A DNA stretch of 64,000 bases from Streptomyces shenzhenensis (lineage in GTDB: Bacteria > Actinomycetota > Actinomycetes > Streptomycetales > Streptomycetaceae). Of the stretch, positions 8,597-17,901 are shown in pieces. Position numbers and translations under genes: made by a program. The first letter of the stretch is position 1. Each line of letters starts with the position of its first letter. The notes beneath the pieces are model-generated. The model was given only the letters and a program-made list of their open reading frames with translations, had not been told where the DNA came from and searched no databases. The DNA is taken from contig NZ_PENI01000006.1 in assembly GCF_003688995.1 (NCBI RefSeq), positions 310,001 to 374,000 on the forward strand, given 5' to 3'.

Positions 8597-9471
8597 CTGT
8601 CCTCCGCCCAGCGCCGCGTTCCCCCACGCTCGAACTCGCTCGCGCGGCGGGACCCCCATGGCGGATCGTCGTCCAGCCAGAAGGCGCTCTGCTCGGGATC
8701 CCGGGAGTCGGTGACCACCAGGATCTCCTCGAACTTCGCGCCCGTACCCCGCAGACCGAGATGCGGTTCGACCGCCCACAGGCCCGGCTGCGGCGGGTGG
8801 TCGGAGAACCGGTACGGGGACCACAGGGGCGACCAGCCCTCGCGGTGGCCGTGCAGCGCGTCGCTCGCCAGCCCCTTCAGGGACTGGGTGCCGAACCCGA
8901 ACACATGCGGCGACCAGCGGCGTTGCCGCACCCGGTGCACCTTGTGGGCGATCACACCGAAGGGGTACGCGCGGTGCCGGTTGGCGTAGCCCTGGCGGAC
9001 CATGAGACGGTCCACGGCGGCGTAGATCTCCCGCAGCGGGCGCCGCTCGCGCACCTCGCGCAGGATCAGCTCGCGGTGCGCCTCCAGGTCGGCCAGCAGT
9101 CGGTCCTGCACGGGGTTGACGCCGAGCGAGCCCGAATAGCCGATGTCGGCCGTGTACCCCTCGTACACCGGCGCCAGGTCCAGGATGAACGGCATCCCGG
9201 GCGCCAGCCGGCGGCCGGTCGGGAAGAACTGCATCGGCACGCGGAAGTTCACGAACGCCGTGCGGTCCCCGAACCAGGCGAACGGCAGATGGAACCAGTC
9301 CCGCACCCCGCGCTCGCGCAGCCACTCCCGCTGCATGCGGGCCGCCTCGCGCTCGGTCGTGCCCGGCTCCAGCCGCGCCGCGACCGTCTCCGCGCACGCG
9401 TAGGCGAGCCGCTGGACCCGCCTGAATCCCCGCAGCTCCACGGCGAGTTCGTCCGCCACTGCCCTCGTCAT
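8593..9471 (-). CDS. M24-family metallopeptidase (aminopeptidase P/creatinase fold)
   Basis: The 292-residue product has a pita-bread fold without the long N-terminal domain of classical Xaa-Pro aminopeptidases. Metal-ligand positions are recognisable in ILDLAPVYEGYTADIGYSG (two Asp), in FGVIAHKVHRV (His) and in AVEPHLGLRGTGAKFEE (two Glu). The start is ATG at 9471; the longer frame to 9564 has no ribosome site. It forms a two-gene operon with the hydrolase/SDR gene downstream, suggesting a shared pathway that cannot be named from sequence. Two GTGACA repeats (9558-9563 and 9573-9578) lie in its upstream region. Confidence 0.82.
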   Translation of the reverse strand: MTRAVADELAVELRGFRRVQRLAYACAETVAARLEPGTTEREAARMQREWLRERGVRDWFHLPFAWFGDRTAFVNFRVPMQFFPTGRRLAPGMPFILDLAPVYEGYTADIGYSGSLGVNPVQDRLLADLEAHRELILREVRERRPLREIYAAVDRLMVRQGYANRHRAYPFGVIAHKVHRVRQRRWSPHVFGFGTQSLKGLASDALHGHREGWSPLWSPYRFSDHPPQPGLWAVEPHLGLRGTGAKFEEILVVTDSRDPEQSAFWLDDDPPWGSRRASEFERGGTRRWAEDR

Positions 9472-9745
9472 GCCGATACCGCCCCGCCTTCCCCGTGCTC
9501 CCGACCGCACAGGGGCATCGGGTACCCCGATCGCCGGTTGCGATACTCGCCCGTAACGTGACACTGGTGAATGTGACAGTTGTTAGAGTCCGCGTCAATA
9601 GAGGGAATGGCGGGCTGTGGACAACCCTGCGTAGCTCTCAAGCAGGGGATCCCCTACGGGCCCGTACTACTCGAGACTGACGTCAAGACGGCTCTCCGGT
9701 CTGACGACCGCCGTGGCCCGCGTCACTACCGTCGAAGGCGTGACT

Positions 9746-10711
9746 GTGATCGCGACCGAAAGCCTGAGCAAGCGGTTCCCCCGGGTGACCGCTCTTGACC
9801 GGCTCTCCGTGGACGTGGGACCCGGTGTGACGGGACTCGTGGGCGCCAACGGGGCCGGCAAGTCCACTCTGATCAAGATCCTGTTGGGTCTCTCCCCCGC
9901 CACCGAGGGCCGCGCCGAGGTGCTCGGCCTCGACGTCGCCACCAAGGGCGCGGCCATCCGTGAGCGGGTCGGGTACATGCCGGAGCACGACTGTCTGCCG
10001 CCCGACGTGTCGGCCACCGAGTTCGTCGTGCACATGGCCCGCATGTCCGGGCTCCCGCCGGCCGCCGCCCGCGAGCGCACCGCGGACACCCTGCGCCACG
10101 TCGGCCTGTACGAGGAGCGCTACCGTCCCATCGGCGGCTACTCGACCGGCATGAAGCAGCGGGTGAAGCTCGCCCAGGCCCTGGTCCACGATCCGCAGCT
10201 GGTCTTCCTCGACGAGCCGACCAACGGCCTCGACCCGGTCGGCCGCGACGAGATGCTCGGCCTGATCCGCCGCGTCCACACCGACTTCGGCATCTCGGTC
10301 CTGGTCACCTCCCACCTGCTGGGCGAACTGGAGCGCACCTGCGACCACGTCGTCGTGGTCGACGGCGGCAAGCTCCTGCGCTCCAGCTCCACCCGGGACT
10401 TCACCCAGAGCACGACCACCCTCGCGATCGAGGTCACCGACAGCGACACCCACCCCGACGGCACCCGCGCGGTGCGCGACGCGCTCCACGCGCGCGGGGT
10501 GGACATCCACGACGAGGGCGGCGGCCTGCCAGGCGCCGGACACATCCTGCTGCTCACCGCGTCGGGCGAGGAGACCTACGACCTGGTCCGCGACGTCGTC
10601 GCCGACCTCGGCCTCGGCCTGGTCCGCATGGAGCAGCGCAGGCACCACATCTCGGAGGTGTTCCGGGACGGCGACGAGCAGCGGAAGGAGGCGGTCGGCC
10701 ATGGCGGTTGA
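9746..10711 (+). CDS. ABC transporter ATP-binding protein (first of operon)
   Basis: A 321-residue ATPase starting at GTG 9746, supported by GAAGG eight bases upstream (GTG at 9713 and 9740 are less well placed). Walker A is GANGAGKST, the signature is YSTGMKQRVKLAQALV, Walker B is LVFLDEPTNGLD, and the switch His lies in LVTSHLLGE. A C-terminal extension of about 100 residues follows, as in DrrA/NatA-type exporters. It pairs with the permease that overlaps its end by 11 bases. The operon has two ATPases and two permeases. Substrate unknown; the sequence gives no antibiotic-specific hallmark. Confidence 0.9.
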   Translation: MIATESLSKRFPRVTALDRLSVDVGPGVTGLVGANGAGKSTLIKILLGLSPATEGRAEVLGLDVATKGAAIRERVGYMPEHDCLPPDVSATEFVVHMARMSGLPPAAARERTADTLRHVGLYEERYRPIGGYSTGMKQRVKLAQALVHDPQLVFLDEPTNGLDPVGRDEMLGLIRRVHTDFGISVLVTSHLLGELERTCDHVVVVDGGKLLRSSSTRDFTQSTTTLAIEVTDSDTHPDGTRAVRDALHARGVDIHDEGGGLPGAGHILLLTASGEETYDLVRDVVADLGLGLVRMEQRRHHISEVFRDGDEQRKEAVGHGG

Positions 10712-11609
10712 GCACCGTGCAGCCGCGCCCTCGGGTGACCAGACCCGCATCCACAACATCGGCTACCGCACCTACGACGGCCCCCGCCTGGGCCGCGCCT
10801 ACGCCCGCCGCTCCCTCTACTCGCAGTCCCTGCGCGGCGCCTACGGCCTCGGCCGCTCGGTGAAGTCCAAGGTGCTGCCGATGCTGCTGTTCGTGGTGAT
10901 GTGCGTGCCCGCCGCCATCATGGTCGCGGTCGCCGTCGCCACCAAGGCGAAGGACCTGCCGCTGGACTACACGCGCTACGCGATCGTCATGCAGGCGGTC
11001 ATCAGTCTGTACGTCGCCTCGCAGGCGCCCCAGTCCGTCTCCCGGGACCTGCGCTTCAAGACCGTGCCGCTGTACTTCTCGCGGCCGATCGAGACCGCCG
11101 ACTACGTCCGCGCGAAGTACGCGGCGCTGGCCTCGGCGCTGTTCATCCTGACCGCGGCCCCCCTGGCCGTGCTCTACGTGGGCGCGCTGCTGGCCAAGCT
11201 CGGGTTCGCGCACCAGACGAAGGAATTCGCACAGGGACTGGTCTCCGTGGCACTGCTCTCGCTGCTGTTCGCCGGCATCGGACTGGTCATCGCGGCCGTC
11301 ACCCCGCGCCGCGGCTTCGGCATCGCCGCCGTGATCGCCGTGCTGACCATCTCCTACGGCGCGGTCTCCACCCTCCAGGCCATCGCCGACGCGCAGGGCA
11401 GCACCGGCGCGATCCCCTGGATCGGACTGTTCTCGCCGATCACGCTCATCGACGGCGTGCAGTCCGCCTTCCTGGGGGCCACCTCCGCCTACCCGGGCGG
11501 GGTCGGGCCGTCCAGCGGGGAGGGCGTGGTCCATGTGCTCGTCACGCTGGGCGTGATCGCCGCCGGCTACGGCCTCCTCATGCGCCGCTACCAGAAGGTG
11601 GGACTGTGA
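10701..11609 (+). CDS. ABC-2 type transporter permease
   Basis: A 302-residue membrane protein with an N-terminal cytoplasmic stretch (IHNIGYRTYDGPRLGRAYARR) and about six membrane helices, at roughly 57-77, 95-112, 145-170, 190-210, 215-240 and 275-295. RDLRFKTVPLYFSRPI lies after the second helix, a loop typical of ABC-2 permeases that couples to the ATPase. It begins inside the preceding ATPase gene and its TGA overlaps the GTG of the next gene, so all are likely read from one message. Confidence 0.87.
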   Translation: MAVEHRAAAPSGDQTRIHNIGYRTYDGPRLGRAYARRSLYSQSLRGAYGLGRSVKSKVLPMLLFVVMCVPAAIMVAVAVATKAKDLPLDYTRYAIVMQAVISLYVASQAPQSVSRDLRFKTVPLYFSRPIETADYVRAKYAALASALFILTAAPLAVLYVGALLAKLGFAHQTKEFAQGLVSVALLSLLFAGIGLVIAAVTPRRGFGIAAVIAVLTISYGAVSTLQAIADAQGSTGAIPWIGLFSPITLIDGVQSAFLGATSAYPGGVGPSSGEGVVHVLVTLGVIAAGYGLLMRRYQKVGL

Positions 11610-12517
11610 CCACGCTCTCCATCGACCACGTCTCCCGCTGGTTCGGCAACGTGGTCGCCGTCAACGACATCACCATGACGATCGGCCCCGGCGTCACCGG
11701 CCTGCTCGGCCCCAACGGCGCCGGAAAGTCCACCCTCATCAACATGATGGGCGGCTTCCTCGCCCCCTCCACCGGCTCGGTCACCCTCGACGGACAGCCG
11801 GTGTGGCGCAACGAGGAGATCTACAAGCACATCGGCATCGTCCCCGAGCGCGAGGCGATGTACGACTTCCTCACCGGACGCGAATTCGTCGTCGCCAACG
11901 CCGAGTTGCACGGCCTGGGCGACAAGGCCGCCGGGCGTGCCCTGGCCACGGTCGAGATGGAGTACGCGCAGGACCGGAAGATCTCCACCTACTCCAAGGG
12001 CATGCGCCAGCGGGTGAAGATGGCCTCCGCGCTGGTCCACGACCCGTCGCTGCTGCTGCTCGACGAGCCGTTCAACGGCATGGACCCGCGCCAGCGCATG
12101 CAACTCATGGAGCTGCTGCGCCGCATGGGCGACGAGGGCCGCACCGTGCTGTTCTCCTCGCACATCCTCGAAGAGGTCGAGCAGCTCGCCCGGCACATCG
12201 AGGTCGTCGTGGCCGGACGGCACGCGGCCAGCGGCGACTTCCGCCGGATCCGCCGTCTGATGACCGACCGCCCGCACCGCTACCTGGTGCGCTCGAGCGA
12301 CGACCGGGCCCTCGCGGCGGCGCTGATCGCCGACCCGTCGACGTCCGGCATCGAAGTCGATGTCACCGAGGGTGCGCTGCGCATCCAGGCCGTCGACTTC
12401 GGCCGCTTCACCAGCCTGCTGCCGAAGGTCGCCCGCGACCACGGCATCCGGCTGCTCACGGTCTCGCCGTCCGACGAGTCCCTGGAGTCCGTCTTCTCGT
12501 ATCTGGTCGCGGCGTAG
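11606..12517 (+). CDS. ABC transporter ATP-binding protein (second of operon)
   Basis: A 303-residue ATPase with Walker A GPNGAGKST, signature YSKGMRQRVKMASALV, Walker B LLLLDEPFNGMD and switch His in LFSSHILEE. GTG at 11606 overlaps the permease stop (GTGA), giving translational coupling. The longer open frame upstream is antisense-free overlap with the permease and is rejected. It probably works with the permease that starts 10 bases after its stop, because its closest relatives occur as adjacent ATPase-permease pairs. Confidence 0.9.
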   Translation: MTTLSIDHVSRWFGNVVAVNDITMTIGPGVTGLLGPNGAGKSTLINMMGGFLAPSTGSVTLDGQPVWRNEEIYKHIGIVPEREAMYDFLTGREFVVANAELHGLGDKAAGRALATVEMEYAQDRKISTYSKGMRQRVKMASALVHDPSLLLLDEPFNGMDPRQRMQLMELLRRMGDEGRTVLFSSHILEEVEQLARHIEVVVAGRHAASGDFRRIRRLMTDRPHRYLVRSSDDRALAAALIADPSTSGIEVDVTEGALRIQAVDFGRFTSLLPKVARDHGIRLLTVSPSDESLESVFSYLVAA

Positions 12518-12527
12518 GAGGCCGAAG

Positions 12528-13247
12528 ATGTACGACCCCACAGTCGCCCGACTCACCTACCGGGCCCTGCTCGGCCGCCGCCGGGCCCTCATCCTCGGCG
12601 CACTGCCGCTGCTGCTGCTCGTGATCTCGCTGGCCGTGCGGGCCCTCGCCGGAGCCGACGACCAGACGGCCGCGGACGTCCTGGGCGGCTTCGCGCTCGC
12701 CACCATGGTGCCGATCATCGGCGTCATCGCGGGCACCGGAGCGATCGGTCCGGAGATCGACGACGGCTCCGTGGTGTACCTGCTGTCCAAGCCGCTCAAG
12801 CGGTCGTCGATCATCTTCACCAAGCTGATCGTGGCGATCGCGGTGACCATGGTGTTCTCCGCGGTGCCGACGCTGATCGCGGGCCTGATCCTGAACGGCA
12901 ACGGACAGCAGATCGCCGTCGCCTACACGGTGGCCGCGCTGGTCGCCTCCATCGCGTACGCGGCGCTCTTCCTCCTCCTCGGCACGGTCTCCCGGCACGC
13001 CGTGGTCTTCGGGCTCGTCTACGCGCTCGTCTGGGAGGCGCTGTTCGGCTCCCTGGTGCCCGGCGCGCGCACGCTGAGCGTCCAGCAGTGGGCGCTGGCC
13101 GTGGCCCACAAGGTGGCGGGCGGAGACCTGGTCACCTCGGACGTGGGACTGACCACGGCGACGGTGCTGCTGGTGGCGGTCACCGTGCTGGCCACCTGGT
13201 ACGCGGGACAGAAGCTGCGCTCGCTGACGCTGGCCGGCGAGGAGTAG
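12528..13247 (+). CDS. ABC transporter permease, last gene of the operon
   Basis: A 239-residue membrane protein beginning ATG at 12528 after the ribosome site TAGGAG. Six hydrophobic helices are evident (about 20-38, 50-75, 100-120, 130-155, 160-180 and 212-230). The EIDDGSVVYLLSKPLKRSS loop after helix 2 is the equivalent of the coupling segment in the first permease, so the two permeases are distant paralogues. Together the four genes could form one four-part exporter or two pairs. Confidence 0.86.
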   Translation: MYDPTVARLTYRALLGRRRALILGALPLLLLVISLAVRALAGADDQTAADVLGGFALATMVPIIGVIAGTGAIGPEIDDGSVVYLLSKPLKRSSIIFTKLIVAIAVTMVFSAVPTLIAGLILNGNGQQIAVAYTVAALVASIAYAALFLLLGTVSRHAVVFGLVYALVWEALFGSLVPGARTLSVQQWALAVAHKVAGGDLVTSDVGLTTATVLLVAVTVLATWYAGQKLRSLTLAGEE

Positions 13248-13326
13248 GCGCTGTCGACTTGACGGGGGCTTCACCTCCGCCCCGGCACACTGGGGCAAAG
13301 GGGATGCACTGCTAGGAGGCACGGGG

Positions 13327-13569
13327 ATGGCTGACGAGGCGCCGCAGTACGACGGTGGCGGGCGGTCCGGGGACGAGACGTGGGACGGCGTCGTCCTGGA
13401 CGACGAGTTCATACGGGCCGCCGACCGGTCCGAGCCGTCCGCGCGGGCCCGTATGCTCGCCGCCCGCTGGCGTTCGCAGGAGCCCGAACCGCAGCCGTGG
13501 CGGTCGGACGAGCCGCCGGCGGGATGGTTCTTCAGCAAGGCCCGGCGCCGCAGGTGGCGCCGCCGGTAG
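13327..13569 (+). CDS. Small conserved hypothetical protein, acidic then basic
   Basis: An 80-residue protein with no signal peptide. The first 60 residues are acidic and polar (DDEFIRAADRSEP), followed by WFFSKARRRRWRRR at the end. The strong ribosome site TAGGAGG sits seven bases before the ATG. It follows the ABC operon by 80 bases and may be transcribed with it. I recognise it only as a type of small streptomycete protein of unknown function. The basic tail could bind nucleic acid or membrane phospholipid, but that is a guess. Confidence 0.65.
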   Translation: MADEAPQYDGGGRSGDETWDGVVLDDEFIRAADRSEPSARARMLAARWRSQEPEPQPWRSDEPPAGWFFSKARRRRWRRR

Positions 13570-13887
13570 CCGCCCGGCGGAGCGGGAGCGCGGGCCGGCG
13601 TCGGCCGGCTGACGAAGCCGCGGCGGCGGCCGGTTAATTCGGTGGCGTCCGCGGGGGCGGCCCGGCACAGTAGTGGTGTTCGCACCGCCGGGCGGGGACC
13701 CGGCGTCACGGTCTGGGAGAGGAGCCGGGCGTTGTCCATGCACGACAGTTCGTCCGGTTCCCGACAGGGCAGCTCGCGGCGGGCTCCGGAGTGACTACCC
13801 GCTCCGCATGAGCCCGCCCCGCACGGGGAGCTGCCCGGGGCGGCCGCTTCGAGCACGCGATGTCGCTCTCGCGTGGGCCGCCCACCC
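13570..13887. other. Spacer before tRNA-Ser
   Basis: No convincing protein gene. An 18-codon frame from ATG 13738 with GAGAGGAG upstream is too short to support. CCGCCCCG at 13814-13821 can pair with CGGGGCGG at 13836-13843, a possible terminator or the 5' flank of the tRNA transcript. Confidence 0.4.
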
Positions 13888-13976
<89 letters not shown>

Positions 13977-14273
13977 GAGACGTTGTCACTGTGACTTGAC
14001 CGGGCTTCCCCGACCCGGGCGGACCGAGAAACCTCCTACGCCCGGCCCGAGCGCCCAACTGCCCACCTCGGCACCGGACACCGATACCGGAGGCCGGCTC
14101 TCCACGGTCGGTCGGCCGCGGTGCGACGGTAGCCGACCGCCCGCGCCCGACGGCAGAGGTCAGGCATCCGTGGGACCAGCCGGAAACGGACTGTCCGCGG
14201 GCCCACCGAACCCGGACGCTGCGAAGGGACGGAGGCCGAGTCGACGCTGCGCCGGCGCGGTCGGCCGGGTGGT

Positions 14274-15077
14274 TCAGGGCAGGAGTCGTTCCAGTACCCG
14301 GGCGATGCCGTCCTCCTCGTTCGAGGTCGTCATCTCGTTCGCCACCGCCTTGAGTTCCTCGTGGGCGTTGGCCATCGCCACCCCGTGGGCCGCCCAGCCG
14401 AACATCGGGATGTCATTGGGCATGTCGCCGAAGGCGATCGTGTCGGCCGCCTTCAGACCGAGCCGGCGGGCCGCCAGGGAGAGCCCCGTGGCCTTGGACA
14501 GGCCGAGCGGCAGCAGTTCGACGATGCCCTCGCCGGCCATCGCCACCGTGACGAAGCCGCCCGCGGCGCCGCGCGCCGCCTCGGCCAGCTCGTCGTCCGA
14601 CAGCTTCGGGTGCTGGAGGTAGATCTTGTTCAGTGGGGCGGCCCACAGATCGGCCACCTCGGTGAACGGCGTCGCCGGCAGTGCCCCGGTGAGCGCGTAC
14701 CCGGGGCCGACGATCACCTCGCCGTCAAGCCCGGCCCGGCTCGCCGCCAGGAACAGCGGGCCGACCTCGGCCTCGATCTTGGCCAGGGCCACCCCCGCCA
14801 GCTGACGGTCCAGGGTGACGGACGTCAGCAGGCGGTGCTCCCCGGCGTCGTACACCTGCGCACCCTGGCCGCAGACCGCGAGGCCCTGGTAGCCGAGGTC
14901 GTCGAGGACGTGCCGGGTCCAGGGGACGGCCCGGCCCGTGACGACGATGTGCGCGGCGCCCGCAGCGGTGGCCGCGGTGAGCGCGTCACGGGTGCGCTGC
15001 GAGATGGACCCGTCGTCGCGCAGCAGCGTGCCGTCGAGGTCGGTGGCGACGAGTGCGTAAGGGAAACCGGAGGTCAC
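14274..15077 (-). CDS. HAD-superfamily (Cof-type) phosphatase
   Basis: A 267-residue phosphatase with motif [15 protein letters not shown], motif II in [11 protein letters not shown], and motif IV in [12 protein letters not shown]. The GTG at 15077 overlaps the serS stop by 4 bases, so it is translated after serS. Cof-type enzymes dephosphorylate small sugar phosphates or cofactors; the substrate here is unknown. It is a paralogue of the protein at 3479-4366, with the same ending pattern ([13 protein letters not shown] against EDGVAVVIERLL). Confidence 0.88.
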   Translation of the reverse strand: MTSGFPYALVATDLDGTLLRDDGSISQRTRDALTAATAAGAAHIVVTGRAVPWTRHVLDDLGYQGLAVCGQGAQVYDAGEHRLLTSVTLDRQLAGVALAKIEAEVGPLFLAASRAGLDGEVIVGPGYALTGALPATPFTEVADLWAAPLNKIYLQHPKLSDDELAEAARGAAGGFVTVAMAGEGIVELLPLGLSKATGLSLAARRLGLKAADTIAFGDMPNDIPMFGWAAHGVAMANAHEELKAVANEMTTSNEEDGIARVLERLLP

Positions 15078-16351
15078 TTGGCCACCGGCTCCAGGACCTC
15101 TCGGCCGCCCAGGTACGGACGCAGCACCTCGGGCACCCGCACGGAGCCGTCGGCCTGCTGGTGGTTCTCCAGGATCGCCACGATGGTGCGCGGCACGGCG
15201 CACAGCGTGCCGTTGAGCGTGGCCAGCGGGCGGACCTGCTTGCCGTCACGGAACCTGATCTGCAGCCGGCGGGACTGGAACTCGGTGCAGTCCGAGGTCG
15301 AGGTCAGCTCGCGGTACTTGCCCTGGGTCGGGATCCAGGCCTCGCAGTCGAACTTGCGGGAGGCCGAGGCGCCCAGGTCGCCCGAGGCGACGTCGATGAC
15401 GCGGAACGGCAGCTCCAGCGAGGTCAGCCACTGCTTCTCCCACTCCAGCAGCCGCCGGTGCTCCTCCGGCGAGTCCTCGGGGGTGACGTAGGAGAACATC
15501 TCGACCTTGTCGAACTGGTGCACCCGGAAGATGCCCCGGGTGTCCTTGCCGTGCGAGCCGGCCTCGCGGCGGAAGCAGGGGGAGAAGCCCGCGTAGCGCA
15601 GCGGCAGCCGGTCGGCGTCCAGGATCTCGTCCATGTGGTACGCCGCCAGCGCGACCTCGGAGGTGCCGACCAGGTACAGGTCGTCCTTGTCGAGGTGGTA
15701 GACGTCCTGCGCCGCCTGGCCGAGGAAGCCGGTGCCGGCCATGGACTGCGGCCGGACCAGCGCCGGGGTCAGCATCGGCGTGAAACCGGCCGCGGTGGCC
15801 TGGGCCATCGCCGCGTTCACCAGGGCCAGTTCCAGCAGGGCGCCGACGCCGGTGAGGAAGTAGAAGCGCGAACCGGAGACCTTGGCGCCGCGCTCGACGT
15901 CGATCGCGCCGAGGCGCTGTCCCAGCTCCAGGTGGTCCTTCGGCTCGAAGCCCTCGGCGCCGAAGTCGCGGATCGTGCCGTGCGTCTCCAGGGTGGTGAA
16001 GTCCTCCTCGCCGCCGACGGGAACGTCGGGGTGGACGAGGTTGCCGAGCCGGAGAAGCAGTTCCTGGGTCTCGGTGTCGGCCGCGTCGCGCTCCGCGTCG
16101 GCCGCCTTGACGTCGGCCTTGAGCTGCTCGGCACGCTTGAGCAGCTCGCCCTTCTCGTCGCCGGAGGCCTTGGGGATGAGCTTGCCGAGCTGCTTCTGCT
16201 CGGCGCGCAGCTCGTCGAAGCGGACGCCGGACGACCTGCGCCGCTCGTCGGCGGACAGGAGGGAGTCGACGAGCGCGACGTCCTCTCCACGGGCGCGCTG
16301 GGACGCGCGCACACGGTCGGGGTCCTCACGGAGCAGGCGAAGGTCAATCAC
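15074..16351 (-). CDS. serS: Seryl-tRNA synthetase
   Basis: A 425-residue class II synthetase that charges tRNA-Ser and pre-charges tRNA-Sec where present. The N-terminal coiled-coil arm occupies about residues 28-105, followed by the catalytic core. Motif 2 is [18 protein letters not shown] and motif 3 is in [19 protein letters not shown]. The start is GTG at 16351 ([12 protein letters not shown]), matching the usual N-terminus of the family; the 14-residue extension to 16393 is not conserved. The gene lies in a region with a serine tRNA on each side of the window but is transcribed on its own promoter upstream, within the DnaA-box spacer. Confidence 0.96.
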   Translation of the reverse strand: MIDLRLLREDPDRVRASQRARGEDVALVDSLLSADERRRSSGVRFDELRAEQKQLGKLIPKASGDEKGELLKRAEQLKADVKAADAERDAADTETQELLLRLGNLVHPDVPVGGEEDFTTLETHGTIRDFGAEGFEPKDHLELGQRLGAIDVERGAKVSGSRFYFLTGVGALLELALVNAAMAQATAAGFTPMLTPALVRPQSMAGTGFLGQAAQDVYHLDKDDLYLVGTSEVALAAYHMDEILDADRLPLRYAGFSPCFRREAGSHGKDTRGIFRVHQFDKVEMFSYVTPEDSPEEHRRLLEWEKQWLTSLELPFRVIDVASGDLGASASRKFDCEAWIPTQGKYRELTSTSDCTEFQSRRLQIRFRDGKQVRPLATLNGTLCAVPRTIVAILENHQQADGSVRVPEVLRPYLGGREVLEPVAK

Positions 16352-16882
16352 GGGCTCAAGGCTACCGGTGCGGGGTTGCCGCCCACGAATCACTATTCCG
16401 GCACGTTCCGAATCGCGGGCCTACGTTCCGTTATGAGCAGATTGCGGTGTGTGTCAATTAAGACCGTCTCACTCCCCGGGACGGGGCAGGCGCGAGGCGC
16501 CGGGTTGACTCGAATCCCTTGTGGAGAACGGGACTTGAGCCCTCGGTTGTCCACAGGGATCCACACCTCCGGGAGAGTTATCCACAGGCTGTGTGGAAGA
16601 ACTGTGGATTTCGGAATTGATCACTCCGGAAGTCCCGGCCGAGCGGAAGAATTCCCGGTTCAAACCGGGGCGACACCCACTTTCGGGTGGAAAGGGGTCG
16701 CCCCAAAAGATGAACCATCGGAAACAGGTGGACGAAGGGCGGCCGGCGTGGCAGTGGCCTCATCCGGGCCACCCAGGGCGATTTGTCGACCGGATGGCGA
16801 GCCCTTGTCGACTTGTCCCCAGGTCGAGAAGGGCACCTGTGGATAACTTCTGTGGATAACGAAGATATGCAGGTAGGACTGG
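16352..16882. promoter_or_regulatory. Non-coding spacer with a cluster of DnaA boxes
   Basis: This 531-base stretch holds no supported gene. It has four exact DnaA boxes: TTGTCCACA at 16547-16555, TTATCCACA at 16578-16586, and inverted TGTGGATAA at 16838-16846 and 16851-16859. Near matches are TTGTCCCCA at 16813-16821 and TGTGGATTT at 16603-16611. It must also carry the promoter of serS. From memory, DnaA-box clusters outside oriC that restrain replication initiation were described in S. coelicolor, one of them some 78 kb from oriC; this may be the equivalent. Confidence 0.65.
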
Positions 16883-17815
16883 TCAGAAACGGCCGTCCTG
16901 GCAGCGCGCCACCCAGTCGGCCGCCGCGACGAACTCCGCGTCCGAGGTACCGGGCGGTGTGGGCCGCACCCCGTCCGTACCGACATCCGCCCGCGGGTAC
17001 GAGCCGAGGAACCGCACCTGCAGACAGATCCGCTTCAGCCCCATCAGGGTCTCGGCCATCCGGCGGTCGGAGATATGCCCCTCGGCGTCCACGCAGAAGC
17101 AGTAGTTGCCGATGCCGGCACCGGTGGGCCGGGACTGGAGCAGCATGAGGTTGATGCCCCGGGTGGCGAACTCGCCGAGAAGGTCGCGCAGCGCGCCCGG
17201 ATGGTCGTCGCGCTGCCACAGCACGACGGAGGTCTTGTCCGCCCCGGTCGGAGCGGCGGGCCGGGCGGGCCGGCCGACCAGCACGAACCGCGTCTGCGCG
17301 TTCTCCGCGTCGTGGATCCCGGTCTCCAGGGGGACGAGGCCGTACCGGGCGGCGGCGAACTCGCCCGCGAAGGCGGCGTCGTACCGGCCCTCCTGGACCA
17401 GGCGGGCGCCGTCCGCGTTCGACGCGGCCGACTCCCAGGTGGCGTCCGGCAGGTTGGCCTTGAGCCAGTTGCGCACCTGCGGCTGGGCGGCCGGGTGGGC
17501 GGTGACCGTCTTGATGTCGGACAGCTGGGTGCCGGGCCGCACCAGCAGCGCGAAGGTGATCGACAGCAGCACCTCGCGGTAGATCATCAGCGGCGCGCCC
17601 GCGACCAGCTCGTCCAGGGTGGTGGTGATGCCGCCCTCGACCGAGTTCTCGATGGGCACGAACGCGGCCTCGGCCTCACCGGTGCGCACCGCGTCCAGCG
17701 CGGACTGCACGGACACGTACGGGATCAGCTCCCGGGTGGCCGACTCCGGAAGCGTGCGCAGGGCGACCTCGGTGAAGGTGCCCTCGGGACCCAGATACGC
17801 ATAGCTCGCTGGCAT
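16883..17815 (-). CDS. pheA: Prephenate dehydratase
   Basis: A 310-residue monofunctional enzyme that converts prephenate to phenylpyruvate in phenylalanine synthesis. The periplasmic-binding-protein-like catalytic domain begins YAYLGPEGTFTEVAL, and the essential TRF motif is at residues 175-177. The regulatory ACT domain (about 195-275) contains DHPGALRDLLGEFATRGINL and the phenylalanine-binding type sequence LLQSRPTGAGIGNY. It lies downstream of the spacer on the same strand as the copper genes but 86 bases after them, so its own or shared transcription is unclear. Confidence 0.95.
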   Translation of the reverse strand: MPASYAYLGPEGTFTEVALRTLPESATRELIPYVSVQSALDAVRTGEAEAAFVPIENSVEGGITTTLDELVAGAPLMIYREVLLSITFALLVRPGTQLSDIKTVTAHPAAQPQVRNWLKANLPDATWESAASNADGARLVQEGRYDAAFAGEFAAARYGLVPLETGIHDAENAQTRFVLVGRPARPAAPTGADKTSVVLWQRDDHPGALRDLLGEFATRGINLMLLQSRPTGAGIGNYCFCVDAEGHISDRRMAETLMGLKRICLQVRFLGSYPRADVGTDGVRPTPPGTSDAEFVAAADWVARCQDGRF

Positions 17816-17901
17816 GACCTCACCCTAATGGCCGCAGGTGGACATGGCGCACGCGTCTCGCCACAGCCCCTCCCGGGAGTGAACCGACCCCACCCGACGG
17901 C

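Noticed and set aside
6815..8989. A 724-codon + strand frame opposite the EphD-like fusion
   Set aside because: Antisense to a complete two-domain enzyme with all motifs. The frame is open only because of codon composition.
13738..13794. An 18-codon peptide before tRNA-Ser
   Set aside because: It has a GAGAGGAG-like site upstream, but it is too short and has no conserved feature to support it.
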